The translations under genes were made by a program, and so were the position numbers. Shown here one piece after another: positions 37,001 through 43,139 of a stretch of DNA of 59,511 nucleotides; positions within the stretch are counted from its first letter, which is position 1; each line of letters opens with the position of its first letter. The stretch is from Prolixibacteraceae bacterium (GTDB taxonomy: Bacteria; Bacteroidota; Bacteroidia; Bacteroidales; Prolixibacteraceae): the NCBI GenBank assembly GCA_021740385.1, contig JAIOZY010000029.1, forward strand, positions 1 to 59,511, written 5' to 3'. The notes below the pieces were generated by a model. That model saw only the letters and a program-made list of their open reading frames with translations. It did not search any database and was not told the origin of the DNA.

Positions 37001-37263
37001 ATATGTTCAGCCAGCGTTTCCTGCAAGATGCAACATACCTGAAAATTGCCAACATCGAATTGGGTTATAACTTCCCCAACAGATGGTTTGGCGGCTATAT
37101 TAACGGTGTTCGTATATACGCATCGGCCCAAAATCTGGCAACATTGTCGAAATACAACGGTTACAACGTAGACTTTGCCGGAGGTACATTCACGCCCGGT
37201 TACAACTATTGTTCGTATCCAACACCACGGACCATCATGTTCGGAGTAAACTTCTCATTCTAA
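34030..37263 (+). CDS. SusC/RagA-family TonB-linked outer-membrane protein
   Basis: The 1077-residue protein is the TonB-dependent channel of a SusCD glycan importer. It has a signal peptide (ending ATFA, residue 20), a carboxypeptidase-D-like N-terminal domain (38-110), and a TonB-box-like EQVVVIGYGTQRKVDLTGSV. The plug carries IRGIGSFGSTSPLYVVDGVP and LKDASAAAIYGSRAANGVVI, and a 22-strand barrel ends in MFGVNFSF with terminal phenylalanine. The Ca-binding-like DLNNDGEITNEDQTFLGSGL near the end is usual in the family. susD follows 27 bp downstream. Together they would bind and import an oligosaccharide, here probably arabino-oligosaccharide given the GH43 gene. Confidence 0.95.
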   Translation: MKYTFLILLGLLAFVPATFAEGTGNTDQMLNTQTNNITVKGKVVDEAGESLPGTTVQQQGTTNGVITNIDGNFSISVPSDATLIISFVGYKTTEVSVGGRSDLGNITLQSELRELEQVVVIGYGTQRKVDLTGSVAVVNTEEMKKVSNSNISTMLEGKVAGVQITTDGEPGADPIVRIRGIGSFGSTSPLYVVDGVPMGTTIRDFSPNDIESLQVLKDASAAAIYGSRAANGVVIITTKQGKKNQPMKIDYKGYVGLDQVEKGVYNVMDSYQYGEYVTMAFGNNDMDVPAGYNPSSNKYVNPDEVNTDWFDESFKTGIRQNHNVNISGGGANNTYNIALDYYSQEGTMVGAGPNFDRYTARVNNTMDVKFIKIQTNIVYSHSDQDNMALSNANEYVQGLYGAQYPVMASALLQPPTIKAYDESTWVLDDKIPSAAKYTYDSYGYGTYYDDVHGDLRVTNLLLTNSLLERNTVVDRVVASGSAIIDLIGMVGQESSNHKLNYNLNLSYSKTIAKDFTFVPAFIQSTTNYLSKSDENLQQGYRNYSDALMENTLTYDGNFGLSHLNVVVGQTFERELYHTLTGKGVNMPEPYYLQIDNAKETTATSFESEHVLASYIGRINYDFDNKYLFSATIRRDGSSRFAPNNNVGWFPSVSAGWRIERENFFPLDESIIGLFKIRGSYGELGNENLIPLAATEGRPATSEYQYMSVMQRGDYTYSFGNNKVNGSSISNFVNKNIIWETKKTTDVGLDLAMFNNKLEFTFDWYKSISENLLYEVAVPSNAGVTNETVMMNAATMENSGLEFLIAYHNYDGAVKFDISANLSTLKNKVTKLGVSGEPRTDGYCRTEEGREVGEFYGYVYEGIFESQEQIDTRVNSEGEYINQSGAQPGDCAYADLNNDGEITNEDQTFLGSGLPKMHYGLNARVEWNGFDLSISTYGAAGFKALDFIDVTLRSSYFTLNKNVDLLNAWTPDNTNTDIPRVAYKSTGSITNDMFSQRFLQDATYLKIANIELGYNFPNRWFGGYINGVRIYASAQNLATLSKYNGYNVDFAGGTFTPGYNYCSYPTPRTIMFGVNFSF

Positions 37264-37290
37264 AAATATAATCTAAAATTAGGTATCGTT

Positions 37291-39066
37291 ATGAAAAGAT
37301 TAAATATAATTCTAACAATGTTGGCGCTTCTTGCTGGCTTTTCAGCCTGCAACGACGAGCTTGATGTTATAAACCCGAACAATCAGACAACCACTGGTTT
37401 TGGTAATTCAGAATCTGAACTTAGAGAGGCTGTCATCGCGTGCTACAACCGCATTCGCCTCGAGGGCACATTTGCCCGCGTTGGCTACACCATGGATGCT
37501 GTTCGTGGCGATGAAGTCTGGAACTCATCACAACAGTGGTATTTGGAATACGACAACCTCAACTCTCCCGGTACCATAGAAATTGGCGACATGTGGATAT
37601 GGCGCGACAATTACCACATGGTAAACCGCACAAACTTTGTACTGTCGAAAGTCGATGAAGTTGACATGTCGGAAGATTCTTATAATGAAATAAAAGGACA
37701 GGCCCTCTTTATCCGGTCATTGGCATATTATGAACTGGCTACGTATTACCAGGCTGTTCCACTGATAACCGACTATGCAGCCTATTCAGATATCGAAGCC
37801 ATGTATGCATCCAATACACCTGAAGACGAAAATGTTAGTCAACAAGACCTGGTGTTTGACCAAATTGAGGCTGACCTCACCGAAGCGATGCAAATACTGC
37901 CCTCGCGTGATGCAGGTGGTGAATGGGCCCAGGGGCGTGCTACCTGCGGTGCTGCTGCCGGGTATTTGTCACGTGCACTGATGTTCCGTCATAAATTTGA
38001 AGAAGCCTATACGGTATTGAAAGACATCATTGCCGGCAAGTACGGACATTATGAACTTACAGCCGACTATGGTGACAACTTCAGGGAAGATATGGAAAAC
38101 AACGTTGAAAGCCTCTTCGAAGTTCAGTTTATGGATTATGGCACCGGTGGCACCGAGCAAGAGTGGACCCCTGTAAACATTAGCCCGGAAGCAACCCAGG
38201 GGCACGCTGTAGAAAGCAACTACGCTTCCCAGGAACTGGGTAGCTGGGGCGACCTGGCCGGGTCTCCCTGGTTGTATAACCTCTTCAAAAAAGAGGCCTG
38301 TACCGATGGCCGTCTCGATCCACGTTTATACTGGACACTGGTTACATACGAAGATGAATACAATAATTATACCGACACGAAAACTGCGGCATATCCGAAT
38401 GGAGATCCCCGTTGCAACACAGTTTATCAAGAAGACATAACGGTAACTCCGCTATCGAACAGTGCCCAGGGTGGCATATCAATCGCCAAGTTTACCAATG
38501 CAAGAACCAACCTGTACAGTTCAATTACGACCGGGTTGCATTGTGGGGTCAACCTGCGCCTTATGCGTTACAGCGATGTTTTACTGCGTGCAGCAGAATG
38601 CGAAAATGAAATCAACGGCCCGACACAAACGGCTATCGATTACATTAACGAAGTACGCAGGCGTGTTGCCCTTGAAGATATTCAGCTTTCCGACTTCCCG
38701 TCAGCCGATGCGCTTTTCGAACAAATCGCAAACGTTGAACGTCCGAAAGAATTCGGTTGCGAAAACGGACGTGGTATCGACTTACTCCGTTGGGGGTTCT
38801 TCTACGATGCAAATCGTCTAAACCAGTTGGTTGAACATGGTTATTATAAGCTCGATGGCCAAGCCTCAACCGAAGAGCTTACCGCCGAAACTGCCAGTGG
38901 ATCATCATTCCAACATTATTATAAGGGACATGAATACTTCCCTATTTATCAATCTACACTTAATGCCAACCCCAACCTTGCAGGTAATTCGGCAAACAAG
39001 AATGAAGATAACGGACCTGCTTTCCTTGATAAATATACTGTTCGTCCTGTTGTAGAGTTAGATTAG
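37291..39066 (+). CDS. SusD/RagB-family nutrient-binding lipoprotein
   Basis: The 591-residue lipoprotein (lipobox FSAC, Cys20) is the glycan-binding lid of the SusC channel. Family features are NDELDVINPNN after the cysteine, TPR-like helices with KGQALFIRSLAYYELATYYQ (about 128-147), ATCGAAAGYLSRALMF, LRLMRYSDVLLRAAECENEI and IANVERPKEFGCENGRGIDL. The C-terminus is the RagB/SusD domain. A long hairpin lies 21 bp past the stop codon, between it and the GH43 gene. Confidence 0.95.
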   Translation: MKRLNIILTMLALLAGFSACNDELDVINPNNQTTTGFGNSESELREAVIACYNRIRLEGTFARVGYTMDAVRGDEVWNSSQQWYLEYDNLNSPGTIEIGDMWIWRDNYHMVNRTNFVLSKVDEVDMSEDSYNEIKGQALFIRSLAYYELATYYQAVPLITDYAAYSDIEAMYASNTPEDENVSQQDLVFDQIEADLTEAMQILPSRDAGGEWAQGRATCGAAAGYLSRALMFRHKFEEAYTVLKDIIAGKYGHYELTADYGDNFREDMENNVESLFEVQFMDYGTGGTEQEWTPVNISPEATQGHAVESNYASQELGSWGDLAGSPWLYNLFKKEACTDGRLDPRLYWTLVTYEDEYNNYTDTKTAAYPNGDPRCNTVYQEDITVTPLSNSAQGGISIAKFTNARTNLYSSITTGLHCGVNLRLMRYSDVLLRAAECENEINGPTQTAIDYINEVRRRVALEDIQLSDFPSADALFEQIANVERPKEFGCENGRGIDLLRWGFFYDANRLNQLVEHGYYKLDGQASTEELTAETASGSSFQHYYKGHEYFPIYQSTLNANPNLAGNSANKNEDNGPAFLDKYTVRPVVELD

Positions 39067-39086
39067 GAATTATTTGTTTAAATTAG

Positions 39087-39133
39087 AAACTTCCTCATTG
39101 ACGTACTTTTTGTATGTTGATAAGGAAGTTTTA
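39087..39133 (+). terminator. Long hairpin after susD
   Basis: AAACTTCCT (39087-39095) pairs with AGGAAGTTT (39123-39131). The inner bases (ATTGACGTAC with GTATGTTGAT around a five-T loop) also pair if G-U pairs are allowed, giving an RNA hairpin of about 20 pairs. TTAAT follows. It could stop or weaken transcription into the GH43 gene, or protect the susCD mRNA end. Confidence 0.6.
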
Positions 39134-39201
39134 ATGTTGTACAACTATATTAGCAAAGGGTTATTAAATTCCATGGGAAAGCATAAGGACAGAGGATTAG
39201 A

Positions 39202-39253
39202 TTGAGGTTAAGGTTGAGGTTAAGACTGAGATTCCACTCAACCTTAACCTCAA
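39202..39253. repeat. Inverted repeat made of GAGGTTAAG-type units
   Basis: TTGAGGTTAAGGTTGAG (39202-39218) is the exact complement of 39237-39253, giving a 17-bp stem with an 18-base loop. Both arms are built from short repeats (GAGGTT and GGTTAAG variants), so several registers of pairing are possible. It lies between susD and the GH43 gene. Its role is unknown. Confidence 0.55.
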
Positions 39254-39337
39254 CCTCAGCCTTATTTACAAAAGGATCAGAAATAAATATTTACACATCA
39301 AATTGGTGGTTGGATCTTTAAAAAAAAATGCATAGAA

Positions 39338-41026
39338 ATGAGATTAAAGTATTTACTGATTATATCTGTCATCCTAACTGCTCTGTCGTTTACGGGATGC
39401 GACGACGATGATCTTAAACCAACAGGCATTACAACAAAGGAAGATGAAAATGAAAAACCTGACAGCCTTACTAATTTCACCATCCCTGCCTACCCCGACG
39501 ACTATTCGGCAATAGCATCGTGGGCAGACCGTGACAAGTGGAACCTGGCTAATGTGCACGACCCGTCGGTTGCCTACTATAATGGGTATTACTACATGTA
39601 CGCCACCGATGCCTCGTATGGCAATGAACACGTTGGACACGGGCATTTTCAAGGGAAACGTTCAACCGATTTGGTTAACTGGGAATGGGTAGGCGGACCT
39701 TTTTACGATGCACCTTCCTGGGTAGCCGACTCACTCAACGCCATTCGTTCGCGCATGGGTCTCGAAGCCATTGACGAAGACGACATCAATTACGGTTACT
39801 GGACCCCGGTAGTACGCCGGGTAAACGTTGGTGGACAAGAAATGCTGCGCATGTACTACAGCATCGTTATCGACAACTACATTAAAACGGGCAAAGCAAA
39901 CACCTCGTCCAACTTTGACGGAAGCTGGACCGAACGCGCCTTTATCGGCATGTGCGAATCGACCGATCCCGCCGGAGCTGTTTGGACCGACAAAGGTTTC
40001 GTTACCTGTTCATCATCCGATCTTGGCCTGGATTACAGTCGTTCCAGCCGAAATGATTGGAGTGGCTATTTCTACTACAACGCCATCGACCCCACGTACA
40101 TCGTTACACCCGGGGGAAAACACTACCTGGCACATGGCTCGTGGCACAGTGGTTTTGCACTATTGGAAGTGGATGCAACAACCGGAAAACCACTCAACAA
40201 ACTCGGTGAACCATACGCTAACAGTGTAAGTGAACTTACGGCCCGGTATGGTGTGAGAATTGGCACACGCGCAGCCGGGTCGCGATGGCAAGCCAGCGAA
40301 GCTCCCGAAATAATTTACAAAGATGGTTACTACTATTTGTTCATGGCCTACGATGCCCTCGACATACCTTACAACACACGGGTGGTCAGAAGCGAAAATA
40401 TCGAAGGCCCGTACCTCGATATCACCGGACGCAACTTTACCAACGGACGCGGCGACTGCTACCCCATTGTAACCCACCCATACAAATTCAACCTTCACAG
40501 CGGATGGGTAGGCATATCACACTGCTGCATCTTCAAAAAGGAAAATACCAACGAATGGTTCTACATGTCGCAGGGACGATTGCCGCCCAACGTTGGTGGC
40601 AACGCATATTCCAATGCCATTATGATGGGGCACGTACGCCGCATTGTATGGTGCCCGGCATCGCCCGACGAACCTGACAACCTGTGGCCAATAGCTTTGC
40701 CCGAACGTTACGCCGCCGTACCCGATTGGGGTACCATAAGCAAAGACTCGCTCGTGGGAACATGGGAGCACATAAACCTTCAATACAGGTATGGCGAGCA
40801 AAACAGTGCCACTGCCCTACCCCTGAATGCCGACGGTACGATGACCGGAGCGCTTACAGGCAGTTGGAGCTACGATGCAACAAAAAAGCAACTCACTTTG
40901 GGCAACGTGGTTGTTTGCGTTGAACGCGAAGTTGACTGGGAGGCCACCCCGCGCCGTGTAACCTTTGTATATGCCGGAACAGCAAAAAATTTGAATGCAA
41001 GCTATTGGGGGAAAAAGTCAAAATAG
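39338..41026 (+). CDS. GH43-family endo-arabinanase-like lipoprotein
   Basis: The 562-residue enzyme is a five-bladed propeller hydrolase of family 43, closest in look to arabinan endo-1,5-alpha-L-arabinanases. The predicted catalytic residues are D75 (NVHDPSVAYYNGYYY), D251 (YNAIDPTYIV) and E321 (QASEAPEIIYKDGYYY). A C-terminal domain of about 90 residues begins near SLVGTWEHINLQYRYG. The signal ends in a lipobox (FTGC, Cys21) followed by DDDD, a likely surface-export signal. With the SusC/SusD genes it suggests extracellular cutting of arabinan before import. It is 271 bp from susD, with two hairpins between. Confidence 0.88.
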   Translation: MRLKYLLIISVILTALSFTGCDDDDLKPTGITTKEDENEKPDSLTNFTIPAYPDDYSAIASWADRDKWNLANVHDPSVAYYNGYYYMYATDASYGNEHVGHGHFQGKRSTDLVNWEWVGGPFYDAPSWVADSLNAIRSRMGLEAIDEDDINYGYWTPVVRRVNVGGQEMLRMYYSIVIDNYIKTGKANTSSNFDGSWTERAFIGMCESTDPAGAVWTDKGFVTCSSSDLGLDYSRSSRNDWSGYFYYNAIDPTYIVTPGGKHYLAHGSWHSGFALLEVDATTGKPLNKLGEPYANSVSELTARYGVRIGTRAAGSRWQASEAPEIIYKDGYYYLFMAYDALDIPYNTRVVRSENIEGPYLDITGRNFTNGRGDCYPIVTHPYKFNLHSGWVGISHCCIFKKENTNEWFYMSQGRLPPNVGGNAYSNAIMMGHVRRIVWCPASPDEPDNLWPIALPERYAAVPDWGTISKDSLVGTWEHINLQYRYGEQNSATALPLNADGTMTGALTGSWSYDATKKQLTLGNVVVCVEREVDWEATPRRVTFVYAGTAKNLNASYWGKKSK

Positions 41027-41097
41027 GATTGCCAATGTGTTTGTTTTAATAATTTTCCTTTATAGTGTTTCATATTCTTTTTAGCACGAGGATAAAG

Positions 41098-41216
41098 CGG
41101 ATCTTCGAACGCTGATTTTCGCTGATTTTTACTCCTCTCGTCACAGACGAGAACATGTAAACCACTTCCCTATTCTCGGGACAGGCAGTTACGCAAGCGA
41201 AACGACGGGTAGTTCG
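41098..41216 (+). repeat. Direct repeat flanking the toxin/antitoxin pair, copy 1
   Basis: The first 69 bp (41098-41166) match 41854-41922 with about four mismatches. They contain TCTCGTC-ACA-GACGAGA (41136-41152), a 7-bp hairpin. A second block, TTACGCAAGCGAAACGACGG, recurs in weaker form after about 20 extra bases in this copy. The copies are 756 bp apart. Confidence 0.75.
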
Positions 41217-41222
41217 GTGCTG

Positions 41223-41498
41223 TTAAAACAAATCGGAATGAGTGCCCATTCGAACAAAATCAACCATCATTGTAGTTTTATCGACTTTATAGATCAAAAC
41301 CCAATCGGATTGGATATGGGCATCCAGATAACCGGTCCATTTACCTGACAAAGGGTGGGGTTTGTAATCCGAAGGCAATTCACCTTTTAACTCCAATAAA
41401 TCATAAGCATTTTCAAAAAGGCTTAGATCCCAGCCTCTTTTTTTAGCCAGTTTATAGTCTTTCTTGAACTTTGTGGTAAAATTGCAGGAAAACATCAA
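41223..41498 (-). CDS. YafQ/RelE-type toxin (mRNA interferase)
   Basis: The 91-residue protein matches YafQ-like toxins of the RelE superfamily, which cut mRNA at the ribosome. Typical are FTTKFKKDYKLAKKRGWD, YDLLELKGELPSDYKPHPLSG near the middle, and a C-terminus with WVLIYKVD and RMGTHSDLF, where the histidine and phenylalanine correspond to active-site positions of the family. Its start overlaps the antitoxin stop by 4 bp, the usual antitoxin-first coupling. The pair is enclosed by direct repeats at 41098 and 41854. Confidence 0.88.
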   Translation of the reverse strand: MMFSCNFTTKFKKDYKLAKKRGWDLSLFENAYDLLELKGELPSDYKPHPLSGKWTGYLDAHIQSDWVLIYKVDKTTMMVDFVRMGTHSDLF

Positions 41499-41707
41499 CT
41501 GTTGAGTTTTGCAAAGAATTCATCTTTAGTTTTTGTCTTCGTTACCCGTCCTGATGATGAATCTTCCAATGCTTTAACGGTCTCAGAATTTGGAGCAAAT
41601 CCGATAGAAATATAATCCTTTTCCGTTTTGGCAATTTCTTTTATAAGACCCAGTAAATGCTTTGTCTTATTGGTGCGGTCGCTAATTGTAATCGTAAATG
41701 TTGCCAT
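41495..41707 (-). CDS. Antitoxin of the YafQ-type pair
   Basis: The 70-residue protein is encoded just upstream of the toxin and overlaps it by 4 bp. The N-terminus (ATFTITISDRTNKTKHLLGLIKEI) is strand-then-helix and probably mediates dimerisation. The C-terminal part (SGRVTKTKTKDEFFAKLNS) is charged and would wrap the toxin. No named antitoxin family was recognised with certainty. A minus-strand TACCTTTG at 41719-41726 fits the -7 box, only 12 bp from the ATG, so the message has almost no leader. Confidence 0.75.
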   Translation of the reverse strand: MATFTITISDRTNKTKHLLGLIKEIAKTEKDYISIGFAPNSETVKALEDSSSGRVTKTKTKDEFFAKLNS

Positions 41708-41853
41708 GCTTTTTTTAACAAAGGTAGAAAAAAATTGTAATGAGTGGGTTGTGAATAATATCGTTTCCCGATGACTTTTTTTGTTTTAAATGTAGCAACT
41801 TTTATCAAGTCCATGCTATCTCGTTTTGTTTGCGTAACTTTCTGTCACACTAA

Positions 41854-41950
41854 CGGATCTTCGAACGATGATTTTCGCTGATTTTTAATCCTCTCGTCAC
41901 AGACGAGAACCTGTAAGCCACTCTTTACGCAAGTTAAACGAGTGGTAGCG
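41854..41950 (+). repeat. Direct repeat flanking the toxin/antitoxin pair, copy 2
   Basis: This copy of the repeat at 41098-41216 has the same hairpin at 41892-41908. It lacks the 20-bp insertion of copy 1 and runs directly into TTTACGCAAG and AAACGAGTGGTAGCG. It lies upstream of the antitoxin promoter and next to a structured element beginning at 41998. Confidence 0.7.
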
Positions 41951-41997
41951 TGGGGAAAAAATAGTGTGCATAAACAGAAATTACGCTATTTAGTGCC

Positions 41998-42137
41998 TGC
42001 AAGAAAACCTCTTTTTCGAAGTCTTTGATAAGAAAACTTCGAGAACAAGGCTTGCGAGTCTTAATTGTTAGGAGTTTACGTCTGTAATTGACTAACAAGA
42101 AAGATGAGCGTAACGCAGTTATCGGAGTTTTCTTGCA
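41998..42137. ncRNA. 140-bp structured element with nested hairpins
   Basis: The ends TGCAAGAAAAC (41998-42008) and GTTTTCTTGCA (42127-42137) are perfect inverted repeats. Inside are two further perfect hairpins: TCGAAGT/ACTTCGA (42016-42022 with 42036-42042) and TTGTTAG/CTAACAA (42065-42071 with 42092-42098). This can be a multi-branched RNA or a small non-autonomous mobile element. A minus-strand frame crosses it but looks like translated repeat DNA. The remaining gap (41708-41853) shows only the antitoxin promoter. Confidence 0.45.
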
Positions 42138-42141
42138 AAGA

Positions 42142-43134
42142 CTATTTATAAACAACCCCTTCAACCGGGTATTCCCCAAGGGTAATTATTTTTTGAGAGG
42201 CTGAATAACCTGTAAAAATGCCCACACCGTTTTCAATGTTTGTAAAAGGCAACACGGGTTCAGTTAAATCTCTCATTGTCTGGCTCTGTAAATCGACTGA
42301 CCTTAAATAATAATAACCTTCTTCAGTAATACTATGCAATTCGATGATGTACTGTGTGAACTCCCCTTTTTCTGGGCTATAACTAACATCGCTACTACTC
42401 TTATTATATAGTTCAATCTCATATCCCTGACCATTAAACGTATTATCGTTAAATATTTGAAAATTATTTCGTCCTAAATTTAAAATCTTATTTTCCTCGT
42501 CTTCTCCAAAATAGGAAAAGACTGAATTGTTTTTATTAAAAGAAGTGATTACCCGATTCCATATTTTTATCGTATCGTTTCCAATGTTATTTCCATATCT
42601 TCCTTTTATTGTTAATCGATAGAAATTCTTTTCCGGTGGATCTTTAAAACTTACCCATAAATAACTCTCTTCACTGTAACTATTACTTAAAGTATCAATA
42701 ATGAAAATAGATGAAGTATCTACTGAAAGTATTTCAACAGGTTCAGGAATATAAGTTTCACTGGTGATAAATTCCCTTTCAAAAGTAGTTATTTCGATCC
42801 GATACGTTTTCCCAGCGCAGGCAGTGGTATTTAACGATGTATAAAAATATATTGTATCATAAACCGAATTTACCCCTGTATTGAAATCAAGTTTCAAGTT
42901 TTCAACTGCTACACCATTTTCAAATAATTTTACTGTTGCATCTGTGATATCGATTCTTTGCGGTGCATCATCTGCCCCGATAACTTTATATAAATACACT
43001 TTTATTAAACTGTCGTTCGCTATAAAAGCACTGACAACCGGCCCGGTATCATCTACTTCATTTGAAAGATCAAACTCAGTATAGCATGATAAAAACATCA
43101 ATAATGCAATTCCAATTATGATTACTTTTTTCAT
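42142..43134 (-). CDS. DUF4249 family lipoprotein
   Basis: The 330-residue lipoprotein (lipobox FLSC, Cys17) matches DUF4249: VVSAFIANDSLIKVYLYKVIGADD, DATVKLFENGV, GKTYRIEITTFERE, YIPEPVEILSVDTS and, near the end, YYLRSVDLQSQ and NGVGIFTGYSASQ. In Bacteroidota these lipoproteins are encoded right after a TonB-dependent receptor, as here with a 5-bp gap, and probably form its surface partner. The substrate is unknown. Confidence 0.9.
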   Translation of the reverse strand: MKKVIIIGIALLMFLSCYTEFDLSNEVDDTGPVVSAFIANDSLIKVYLYKVIGADDAPQRIDITDATVKLFENGVAVENLKLDFNTGVNSVYDTIYFYTSLNTTACAGKTYRIEITTFEREFITSETYIPEPVEILSVDTSSIFIIDTLSNSYSEESYLWVSFKDPPEKNFYRLTIKGRYGNNIGNDTIKIWNRVITSFNKNNSVFSYFGEDEENKILNLGRNNFQIFNDNTFNGQGYEIELYNKSSSDVSYSPEKGEFTQYIIELHSITEEGYYYLRSVDLQSQTMRDLTEPVLPFTNIENGVGIFTGYSASQKIITLGEYPVEGVVYK

Positions 43135-43139
43135 AACAT

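Noticed and set aside
41098-41950. Repeats around the toxin/antitoxin pair as integron attC sites
   Set aside because: One copy has GTTTAAC-like bases, but the paired GTTRRRY/RYYYAAC core sites are not conserved in both copies, and no integrase is present.
41934-42179. 81-residue minus-strand reading frame
   Set aside because: It runs through the nested hairpins of the structured element and into the end of the DUF4249 gene, and it lacks a credible start or family. It is most likely translated non-coding DNA.
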